7,624 nt of DNA, from positions 1 through 7,624 of the forward strand of contig JAEDMD010000088.1 in assembly GCA_016303195.1 (NCBI GenBank). The letters run 5' to 3'. This stretch comes from Oscillospiraceae bacterium (GTDB lineage: Bacteria > Bacillota > Clostridia > Oscillospirales > Ruminococcaceae). A program made the position numbers and the translations under genes. The notes beneath the pieces are model-generated. The model did no database searches. It saw only the letters and a program-made list of their open reading frames with translations, and had not been told where the DNA came from. Numbering within the stretch: position 1 is the first letter of the stretch; every line of letters begins with the position of its first letter. This document shows, in pieces, positions 1 to 4,783 of the stretch.

Positions 1-255
1 GTCCTGCTCGCTGTATAACCAGTTCTTTACCGCGGTTATTTTCTGTGACAGTTCTTCCTGCGACTTTGCCGGGAGGAACACAGTGTATGTCACTTCCGCG
101 TTAGGGTACCGTCCTCCGGGCATGATCAAGTCTCCGTCCCTTCCGGGAATTTCCTGAAACTTTACGTCATACTTCGGCGCGGAGTAGACCTCTTTCTTTT
201 CTATCCGCAGACCGAGCGTGGTCGAGTTTGTTCCGTTGTATGTAAAACTGTTCAT
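1..255 (-). CDS. Phage distal tail (Dit-like) protein, N-terminal fragment
   Basis: The reading frame is open from the ATG at 255 to the window edge, giving 85 residues and no stop; the rest lies outside. The ATG follows GGAGG at 260-264 with a 4-nt spacer. The protein opens with MNSFTYNGTNSTTLGL and continues with an IPGRDGDL motif at residues 36-43. This pattern is typical of the N-terminal domain of siphophage distal tail proteins (the 'phage tail family' / Sipho_tail type), which form the hub linking tail tube and baseplate. It is therefore probably the edge of a prophage or prophage remnant to the left. Oddly, it lies directly downstream of a lipoprotein gene and a terminator, not behind a tape-measure gene as in a normal tail operon. 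Family assignment is fairly secure. Whether the full gene is intact cannot be seen. Confidence 0.75.
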   Translation of the reverse strand, partial: MNSFTYNGTNSTTLGLRIEKKEVYSAPKYDVKFQEIPGRDGDLIMPGGRYPNAEVTYTVFLPAKSQEELSQKITAVKNWLYSEQD

Positions 256-266
256 TATTCCTCCGC

Positions 267-299
267 AAAAAAAGAAGACCTCATTGCTGAAGCCTTCTT
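267..299 (-). terminator. Intrinsic terminator after the lipoprotein gene
   Basis: Read on the minus strand, the arms 288-299 and 272-283 form a 12-bp stem with two mismatches around a 4-nt loop. A run of seven T (A 267-273 on the plus strand) follows. It lies 49 nt beyond the lipoprotein stop codon and should end that transcript. The T-run is only two nucleotides from the Shine-Dalgarno of the Dit-like gene, so the tail gene is expressed only by read-through or from a promoter not obvious here. Confidence 0.7.
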
Positions 300-347
300 C
301 GGTATTTGGTTGAGATTTATTTTATGACTGAATGAATTTTTTCAGAT

Positions 348-2354
348 TTAAGCTGCGATAGCTTCTGATTCAAACATTGTGATGTTATTGTTTGCGACTG
401 CAACAGGTGTCTTTACAGAAACTGTGCAGGCTGCGGAGTTCTTGCCGTCCTTAGTCTTAACAGTGATAGCTGCTGAACCGCCTGCAACTGCTGTAACATT
501 TCCGTTAGCGTCAACTGAAACCTTAGACGGATCGCTTGATGTCCATTCGAGGTCTGCAAGTGTGTAGCCTGATGGGAGTGACTTTACAGTTACCTGAGTT
601 GATTCGCCCGGATCAAGTGATACATATGTCTTGTCGATCTCAAGGATTCCGACAGGAACTGTTGCAGGAGCTGTTGTAGTAGTTGATGCATTTGCTTCAT
701 CAGCTGTACAGTGATCTACAAACTTAAAGTTTTCAATGTGGATATTGCCCCACTTGTATGGGCTGCTTGATGCATCGCAGTCATAAAGTGTAATTGAAGA
801 TTCCATATCGAAAAACTCCATGATATCCTTCAGCAGATAGAGTTTCATTTCTATCTTTAGATAGCCGCTTACATCTATACAAAGGAGTTTGTCGCCTGTA
901 TCAAGATTCTTGTGTTCCTTAAGTTCACCCTTGATCGTCGGGCCTACCTTAAGTTCTAAGTTGAGAAGGTCAACATCGCCTACGAGGTAATCAAGTGTCA
1001 GAGCAGCTACACCTGTAACATATACACCTGCTTCACCTGAGATACCAAGTTCCTGACTTGTATCAGTCTCATTTACCGGTCTGCATCCCTTGCTTGACAG
1101 CTCAAATCCCTTGTGGTTAGTTGTCTTTATGCTGAGACTGATCTGACCGCTTGCTTCAAATGAAAGGACTAATCTGAGCTTGATGGAAATACCCGGGCAG
1201 ATCTCAACAGGGATCTCACCGATCGTGATCTCAGGCTTAGAACCGAATTTTTTCTCGAATGCTTTTTCGATATTGCCCCATTCATAGCTTACATTGACTT
1301 CTGTGGTATAATCGGAAGTGACTCTTATCTTGTTGACATCAAGACCGCCAAGAAGACTGAAATCCCAGTCAACATCTGCGGTGATGCTGATATCACTGAT
1401 ACCTGCTGAAACGGTGAAATCACCGACTTTAGTGTTCAGCATAAGGCAGCCGAGATACTTTGTAGCCATAGGCTGGATGTTTCCGTCTTCGCCTGCATAA
1501 GCAAGAGGCTTGATAGTGCCTTCGCCCTCAGGTTTATTTACTACGACCTGAACATCGCTGTTTGTTGACTGGAATTTACTTACATCAACGTCAAATTTAC
1601 CTGAAACATCTATCTTCTTATAAACTTCTTCGAGCTTTGCAGGAACGCTCTTTACGCTTGTAGTTCCGTCTTCATTGACAGTAGTGGAAACTACCTTATA
1701 AGCACCGCCGTTGCCTTCATCATTCTTTGGAAGGATGTATACTGAGTCAGTGCTGAGTGAAGCGGCATAAGCTGAAGGAATATTGATATTGTCTCCTTCA
1801 ATCGTGAAATCGTTGACATTCATATTGTCAGTAAAATTCTGAACGTTGTCAGCGTAATCAATGTTTTTATGTTCCTCAGGAACGTAATATGACCAATCGT
1901 GCTGAGCGCCTGTAAGAGCGGCAACAGCAGCGCTCGGATCTGATACACTTGCATCAGGTGAAGAAATGATGTGGTGTTCAATAGCTGCTTTGATTATTTC
2001 TTCATCGGAAGCATTTGGTGCAACAAAACCTGCTGCCTTTGTAAGTGTAGAAGCGATAAACTTGTCATCAACGGGAGCATTCGGGTCAATATTTTCATCC
2101 TCCCCGATAACGCCCCATGCCTTAGCTGTGTCAATATCGCCGTTTTCTGCATTTTCATCGACCTGCATACCGAAAGCGTCATTGACCATTTTGAGCCAGT
2201 CGCCATTGGTGAGAGTGCCGTTTTCGGAAGCTGTGCTGTTTTCGGGACTGTTATCGAAGAACTCCTTCATACTGCATCCTGAAAAGACTGACATAGTTGA
2301 AGCAAGCACTGCTGAGCAGGTAAACGCTGATACTATTCTTTTAAATATCATCAT
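348..2354 (-). CDS. Surface lipoprotein with SLH-like and Big_2 (Ig-like) domains
   Basis: This 668-residue protein is predicted to be exported and lipid-anchored. Its N-terminus has basic residues (KR at 5-6), a hydrophobic stretch, and a lipobox ending FSGC with the lipidated cysteine at 27. An acidic, Ser/Thr/Asn-rich linker follows. Residues about 49-110 (GDWLKMVNDAFGM ... AKAWGVIG ... TLTKAAGF) resemble a degenerate S-layer homology segment, a weak call. The long middle part (about 180-545) is beta-rich and I do not recognise it. A Thr/Ala linker (554-567) leads to a Big_2 bacterial Ig-like domain (about 570-647: YVSLDPGESTQVTV ... WTSSDPSKVSVDANGNVTAV). Two ATG codons are adjacent. The AAGGTGG ribosome site (2358-2364) is 3 nt from the first and 6 nt from the second (2351), so the second may be the real start. 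It lies downstream of two WXG100 genes on the same strand, 140 nt away with a hairpin between, so co-transcription is uncertain. The function is unknown; a cell-wall binding or adhesion role is inference from the domains. Confidence 0.85.
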   Translation of the reverse strand: MMIFKRIVSAFTCSAVLASTMSVFSGCSMKEFFDNSPENSTASENGTLTNGDWLKMVNDAFGMQVDENAENGDIDTAKAWGVIGEDENIDPNAPVDDKFIASTLTKAAGFVAPNASDEEIIKAAIEHHIISSPDASVSDPSAAVAALTGAQHDWSYYVPEEHKNIDYADNVQNFTDNMNVNDFTIEGDNINIPSAYAASLSTDSVYILPKNDEGNGGAYKVVSTTVNEDGTTSVKSVPAKLEEVYKKIDVSGKFDVDVSKFQSTNSDVQVVVNKPEGEGTIKPLAYAGEDGNIQPMATKYLGCLMLNTKVGDFTVSAGISDISITADVDWDFSLLGGLDVNKIRVTSDYTTEVNVSYEWGNIEKAFEKKFGSKPEITIGEIPVEICPGISIKLRLVLSFEASGQISLSIKTTNHKGFELSSKGCRPVNETDTSQELGISGEAGVYVTGVAALTLDYLVGDVDLLNLELKVGPTIKGELKEHKNLDTGDKLLCIDVSGYLKIEMKLYLLKDIMEFFDMESSITLYDCDASSSPYKWGNIHIENFKFVDHCTADEANASTTTTAPATVPVGILEIDKTYVSLDPGESTQVTVKSLPSGYTLADLEWTSSDPSKVSVDANGNVTAVAGGSAAITVKTKDGKNSAACTVSVKTPVAVANNNITMFESEAIAA

Positions 2355-2380
2355 GAACCACCTTTATATATTTAAATTCT

Positions 2381-2416
2381 GAGTCTGTCTGATGACGATA
2401 TGTACATTGCAGACTC
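2381..2416 (-). other. Hairpin in leader of the lipoprotein gene
   Basis: A 7-bp inverted repeat (GAGTCTG at 2381-2387, CAGACTC at 2410-2416) sits 16 nt upstream of the lipoprotein Shine-Dalgarno. It could fold in the leader RNA. No role can be assigned, and the long loop makes it weak. Confidence 0.3.
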
Positions 2417-2441
2417 TTTACCCCAACATAATGCGGAAAAT

Positions 2442-2470
2442 CGGAGCAGTACGATCGCCGTAATGCTCCG
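2442..2470 (-). terminator. Hairpin between WXG100 and lipoprotein genes, possible weak terminator
   Basis: Arms CGGAGCA (2442-2448) and TGCTCCG (2464-2470) pair over 7 bp. Inside a mismatch, TACG (2450-2453) and CGTA (2459-2462) pair over 4 bp around a 5-nt loop. On the minus strand the stem is followed by only ATTTTCC, so it would be a leaky terminator or a processing or stability stem. It begins 24 nt after the stop of the second WXG100 gene, which fits an end to the highly expressed small-gene transcript. Confidence 0.5.
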
Positions 2471-2494
2471 AACCGCTGCAATAGCTTACTATTG

Positions 2495-2812
2495 TTATCT
2501 TGGCTTCTTGATGCTTGCAACGTTCTGTGAAGCGACCTGATCTACGACCTCAGCAGGCTCAGCAACGTTCTGGATAAGGTAAGCAGAAACCTTTCTGAGA
2601 TAAGCTGTGAACTTCTCAAGCTCAGGCTTGAGCTCGTTGAACTTGTCTCTCATATCAGTAGCGCTCTGAGCCTGATATGTAGCCTCTGTGCTCTCCATCT
2701 TGATAACGAGGTTATCAAGTGTATCCTTCATCTGATCTGCGATAGAATTGATCTGATTTGAGCAATTTCTGATTTCATTTGGGTTTACGAATAATTCTCT
2801 TGAATCTGCCAT
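2495..2812 (-). CDS. WXG100 (ESAT-6-like) protein with a degenerate WXG motif
   Basis: This 105-residue protein has the length and helix-turn-helix hairpin shape of the WXG100 family, small proteins exported by type VII secretion (Esx/Yuk in Firmicutes). A first helix (about 11-40) is followed by a turn with TYQAQSATDMRDKFNEL (45-61), then a second helix (about 62-82) and a charged tail ending IKKPR. The turn normally carries W-x-G; here it is Y46-Q-A48, so the signature is lost while the following A..(M)..KF pattern is kept. No clear C-terminal YxxxD/E secretion signal is present. An AGGAGG site (2821-2826) lies 8 nt before the ATG. It follows a WXG100 gene with a canonical motif by 68 nt, suggesting the pair may form a heterodimer or be co-exported. 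Partner and function are inferred. Confidence 0.8.
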   Translation of the reverse strand: MADSRELFVNPNEIRNCSNQINSIADQMKDTLDNLVIKMESTEATYQAQSATDMRDKFNELKPELEKFTAYLRKVSAYLIQNVAEPAEVVDQVASQNVASIKKPR

Positions 2813-2840
2813 TTTATTTTCCTCCTAAAAATTCTTTACT

Positions 2841-2846
2841 ATTATA
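2841..2846 (-). promoter_or_regulatory. Possible -10 box of an internal promoter for the second WXG100 gene
   Basis: A perfect TATAAT on the minus strand lies in the AT-rich 68-nt gap between the two WXG100 genes, about 28 nt from the downstream start codon. A TTCACA-like -35 is 14 nt upstream, which is too close, so this is only suggestive. Confidence 0.3.
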
Positions 2847-2880
2847 TAATGTTATTGGCTTGTGAATTTAAAACTTATGA

Positions 2881-3201
2881 TCATTCAAAAGTGCAGTTTG
2901 ACTGAACCTGGCTCTTACTATCTTCCATACGAGCATCGTGAGCATTAGCTGTATTGCGAAGGAATGTAGCGTACTCAGTGATAACATCACGCATTGAATC
3001 GAAGTAGTGCTTCATCTCATTAACCTTCTGCTTGAAAGCCTCTGAGTCCTCGCCCTTCCAGCAGTTAGCAAGCTCGTTCTCTACCAGATTGTAGAGAGAA
3101 GTGTACTCTCTGAAGAAGTCGTCACCAAGTGATGAGATCTGAGCGGCTGTGTTAACGACTGTTTCTGTACCTTCACCGTAACGAATTGAATTGTTTGCCA
3201 T
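2881..3201 (-). CDS. WXG100 (ESAT-6-like) protein
   Basis: This 106-residue protein is a canonical WXG100 member: an amphipathic helix (about 14-44), the W48-K-G50 turn followed by EDSEAFKQKVNEM, and a second helix (about 58-88). Such proteins fold as four-helix-bundle dimers and are exported by type VII secretion systems, often as partners or adaptors of larger substrates. The C-terminal YATFLRNTANAHDARMED stretch is where an export signal would lie, but an exact YxxxD/E is not present. An AGGAGG site lies 8 nt before the ATG, inside a leader almost identical around the ribosome site to that of the next gene, suggesting matched translation levels. A strong extended -10 promoter lies upstream. 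No secretion ATPase or membrane component is in the window, so these genes form an orphan WXG100 locus relying on machinery encoded elsewhere. Confidence 0.88.
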   Translation of the reverse strand: MANNSIRYGEGTETVVNTAAQISSLGDDFFREYTSLYNLVENELANCWKGEDSEAFKQKVNEMKHYFDSMRDVITEYATFLRNTANAHDARMEDSKSQVQSNCTFE

Positions 3202-3266
3202 TTTTATTTCCTCCTAAAAGATAAATTTATTATGCCCCGAACCCTCAGGGAACTTTGTGTGTTTTT

Positions 3267-3284
3267 CAAAGCTGTTCCGCTTTG
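3267..3284 (-). promoter_or_regulatory. 5'-terminal hairpin of the WXG100 mRNA leader
   Basis: CAAAGC (3267-3272) and GCTTTG (3279-3284) make a perfect 6-bp stem with a 6-nt loop. With the transcript start predicted near 3286 it would fold at the very 5' end of the message. Stems in this position stabilise some well-expressed bacterial mRNAs; a similar role here is inference. Confidence 0.4.
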
Positions 3285-3292
3285 TTGAGTAT

Positions 3293-3301
3293 ATTATAGC
3301 A
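3293..3301 (-). promoter_or_regulatory. Extended -10 promoter for the WXG100 genes
   Basis: On the minus strand TG-C-TATAAT is a full extended -10 element (TATAAT at 3298-3293, TG at 3301-3300). No good -35 is found at 17 bp, which extended -10 promoters tolerate. Transcription would begin near 3286, giving a leader of about 85 nt before the first WXG100 start codon. Confidence 0.65.
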
Positions 3302-3412
3302 CATCTGAAAAAACGGGGTTTGAAAAAAGTGACGAGTTAAAATTTTAGTTATTTTAGTTTGTGATAAATGTCGGAAGTAGCTGAAAATCGGGAGAAAAAA
3401 TACAAAAAAAAT

Positions 3413-3500
3413 TTTTTTGCTGTTTTTTACCCTCATCTTTGCTGAATAAATCCACCCTTTTTGCTGTAAAAAACCCCCATTTTTTATGCTGAAAAGCAGT
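3413..3500. repeat. Imperfect tandem CAGCA repeats with T/A tracts
   Basis: TGCTG (CAGCA on the minus strand) occurs at 3418-3422, 3440-3444, 3462-3466 and 3487-3491, so its spacing is 22, 22 and 25 bp. Each copy is separated by T- or A-runs and, in three cases, a C-run (3430-3432, 3455-3457, 3474-3478). The spacing is close to two helical turns and lies upstream of the WXG100 promoter. It may be curved DNA or phased protein sites; this is not a CRISPR because unit and spacer are not distinct. Confidence 0.45.
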
Positions 3501-3504
3501 TATT

Positions 3505-3671
3505 TTAGAACCTGTCCACATAGGGATTCATGCACGTCTTTTCGTCAAATTTTGCCGGTTACTGCGTTAAAAATCCTTGAAGGGCGACAGCCCGTCGGCG
3601 GATTTTTGCCTTGTCACCGACAAAATTATGCCTGATAATCCGTACATTCACCCTATGTGGACAGGTTCTTA
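3505..3671. mobile_element. MITE-like palindromic element with TTA target duplication
   Basis: The 18-bp end GAACCTGTCCACATAGGG (3508-3525) recurs as its exact reverse complement at 3651-3668. TTA flanks both ends (3505-3507 and 3669-3671), consistent with a 3-bp target duplication. The interior is an imperfect palindrome: 3548-3573 resembles the reverse complement of 3604-3630, and CGAC/GTCG (3585-3588 and 3594-3597) forms the tip near the centre. There is no reading frame for a transposase, so it would be a non-autonomous element moved by an enzyme encoded elsewhere. A 3-bp TNA target duplication is known for some IS5-family groups, but I cannot assign a parent. Confidence 0.7.
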
Positions 3672-3688
3672 TATGATTTGCGGTTACA

Positions 3689-3913
3689 AAAGCCTGCCCA
3701 CGGCAACAGCATTTACTTTTTTGTGGTAAGGCATAGATATTGAGAAACGTCCGTAAAGCATCGCTGCGCTTGCTTTACTACTTTTTCAGGGGGACGCTGT
3801 CCCCCTCATTCACCCCCTGCAAGGGAGATAACATCCCCCTTGACCCCAGAACGTGCGCCTGCGGCGCTTTTTATATTTTTTAAAAGTTAATGCTGTTGCC
3901 GTGAAAGCCTGCC
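3689..3913. mobile_element. MITE-like element with 22-bp TIRs and 10-bp target duplication
   Basis: The ends 3699-3720 and 3882-3903 (CACGGCAACAGCATT...) are inverted repeats matching at 21 of 22 positions. A perfect 10-bp direct repeat AAAGCCTGCC lies immediately outside each end (3689-3698 and 3904-3913). This combination shows insertion by a cut-and-paste transposase making a 9-10 bp staggered cut. The 205-bp body codes for nothing but carries four hairpins (see the RNA-like module at 3753-3872). The insertion ends 9 bp before the -35 box of the maf promoter, so it separates maf from upstream DNA without breaking the promoter. Confidence 0.8.
3753..3872 (+). ncRNA. Candidate structured RNA, four hairpins plus terminator, copy 1
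   Basis: In plus sense the hairpins are: A (3753-3760/3771-3778, 8 bp); B (3788-3795/3799-3806, 8 bp, GCT loop); C (3820-3829/3833-3842, 10 bp with one A-C mismatch); and D (3855-3859/3863-3867, 5 bp, TGC loop) followed by TTTTT. The same order, spacing and D loop occur on the minus strand at 4673-4549 with covarying stems. D plus the T-run looks like an intrinsic terminator, which fixes the reading direction. No convincing promoter was found inside the element. It could instead be a palindromic DNA module read by a transposase; transcription is not shown. Confidence 0.5.
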
Positions 3914-3922
3914 TTTTCATTC

Positions 3923-3951
3923 TTGACATAATATATTTAATATGGTAAAAT
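3923..3951 (+). promoter_or_regulatory. Sigma-A promoter of maf
   Basis: A perfect -35 TTGACA (3923-3928), a 17-bp spacer and a -10 TAAAAT (3946-3951, one mismatch) give a near-consensus promoter. Transcription should start near 3958, about 20 nt before the maf start codon. Confidence 0.82.
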
Positions 3952-3977
3952 TGATTTGACAGGAAAGGAATGATATT

Positions 3978-4541
3978 ATGGACATTATCCTCGCTTCCGC
4001 CTCACCGAGACGCAGGGAGCTTATGAAATATATAACCGATGATTTTACCGCTGTTTCGCTGGACTGCGACGAGACTCTCCCCGATGGTATCGCTCCTATG
4101 GATGCTTCGGAGTATCTGGCAAAGCTGAAAGCGAAGGCCGCCGCTGAGAAATATCCCGACAGCATTATAATAGGATGTGACACAACTGTAATTCTCGGAC
4201 AGAACATTCTTGGCAAACCAAAGGACAAGGAACAGTGTATCGACGATATATCGGCACTTGCAGGCTTCACTCATCAGGTGGTGACGGGTTGTGCCATCGT
4301 CTGCGGAGATAGATGCGTTTCATTTTCCGAGGTGACGGATGTGACATTCCGTGACCTGACAATGGCGGAAATTATCGCATATGCCGAGACCGATGAGCCT
4401 TACGACAAGGCAGGCGGCTACGGCATACAGGGCAAAGGCTCGGAGCTGATAGAATCTATAAACGGCGATTTCTTCAACGTTGTGGGACTTCCCGTGGGAC
4501 GGCTTTTCAATGAGCTGAAGAAGTTTATGAGCAAAAAATAA
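3978..4541 (+). CDS. maf: Maf family nucleotide pyrophosphatase (dTTP/UTP type)
   Basis: Maf proteins hydrolyse non-canonical or excess nucleoside triphosphates to the monophosphate and pyrophosphate in the cytoplasm, and are linked to division arrest and house-cleaning. The 187 residues match the family in length and motifs: ASASPRRREL (6-15, substrate binding), the GCDTT segment with the likely catalytic Asp68, ILGKP (77-81), TDVTF (120-124), DKAGGYGIQGKG (143-154) and NVVGLPVGRL (167-176). KAGGYGIQG is the pattern of the YhdE group, which prefers dTTP and UTP, not the YceF group. The usual GADT is GCDT here, a mild change. An AGGAAAGG site (3961-3968) lies 9 nt before the ATG, and a strong promoter lies just upstream. 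It is probably transcribed alone or with DUF1015, because 242 nt of hairpin-rich DNA follow. Confidence 0.93.
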   Translation: MDIILASASPRRRELMKYITDDFTAVSLDCDETLPDGIAPMDASEYLAKLKAKAAAEKYPDSIIIGCDTTVILGQNILGKPKDKEQCIDDISALAGFTHQVVTGCAIVCGDRCVSFSEVTDVTFRDLTMAEIIAYAETDEPYDKAGGYGIQGKGSELIESINGDFFNVVGLPVGRLFNELKKFMSKK

Positions 4542-4548
4542 ATAAAAT

Positions 4549-4673
4549 AAAAAAATCGGCGCAGCCGACAATACCAGAGTCCAGAGAGGTGTAGACCTCT
4601 CTGGCGGAGAGGGGTACGGGGAGAGGCAGAGCCTCTCCTAAAAGGTAGAACAGCAAGCGAAGCAATGCTGTTC
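4549..4673 (-). ncRNA. Candidate structured RNA, four hairpins plus terminator, copy 2
   Basis: In minus sense from 4673 the hairpins are: A (4673-4666/4655-4648, 8 bp); B (4638-4631/4627-4620, 8 bp); C (4604-4595/4590-4581, perfect 10 bp); and D (4568-4564/4560-4556, 5 bp, TGC loop) followed by seven T (A 4549-4555 on the plus strand). Spacers A-B, B-C and C-D are 9, 15 and 12 nt against 9, 13 and 12 in copy 1. The T-run ends 8 nt after the maf stop codon, so any transcript would stop facing maf and would be antisense to a maf read-through message. Unlike copy 1, no terminal repeats or target duplication are visible around it. Confidence 0.5.
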
Positions 4674-4732
4674 GGCTGTTGGACAAGTACTTTCCTCGGC
4701 TCGACCGACGCTTTTACTGAACAGTCCGTAAT

Positions 4733-4765
4733 GCGCCTTCGGCGTTTCTGATAATTATTATTTTT
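4733..4765 (+). terminator. Weak terminator-like hairpin before DUF1015
   Basis: GCGCC (4733-4737), loop TTC and GGCGT (4741-4745) pair over four Watson-Crick pairs plus one G-U. TTT and a broken T-rich stretch to 4765 follow. It resembles hairpin D of the module above in plus sense. It could be a weak terminator for maf or a fragment of another repeat copy. The rest of 4674-4783 shows no promoter I trust. Confidence 0.35.
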
Positions 4766-4783
4766 ATATAAAGGAGAATCACT

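Noticed and set aside
1966..2382. Plus-strand reading frames of 103 and 138 residues opposite the lipoprotein gene
   Set aside because: They are antisense to a clearly coding signal-peptide region and have no ribosome site or family resemblance.
2381..2470. Riboswitch upstream of the lipoprotein gene
   Set aside because: Two simple stems in 90 nt with no recognisable aptamer core; a terminator and leader stem explain them.
3242..3250. CCCTCAGGG palindrome in the WXG100 leader as an operator or hairpin
   Set aside because: It leaves at most three base pairs with a three-base loop, and no second site or known operator matches.
3413..3500. CRISPR array
   Set aside because: The repeated unit is only about 5 bp conserved at 22-bp steps, with no constant repeat, unique spacers or cas genes.
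3699..3903. Autonomous insertion sequence
   Set aside because: Only 205 bp long with no frame for a transposase, so at most a non-autonomous derivative.
3917..4571. Minus-strand reading frames of 117, 90 and 83 residues opposite maf
   Set aside because: All are shadows of maf, whose motifs are unmistakable on the plus strand.
4679..4770. Promoter for DUF1015
   Set aside because: TTGGAC at 4679 has no -10 at a usable distance, and TATATA near 4765 would start transcription inside or after the ribosome site.
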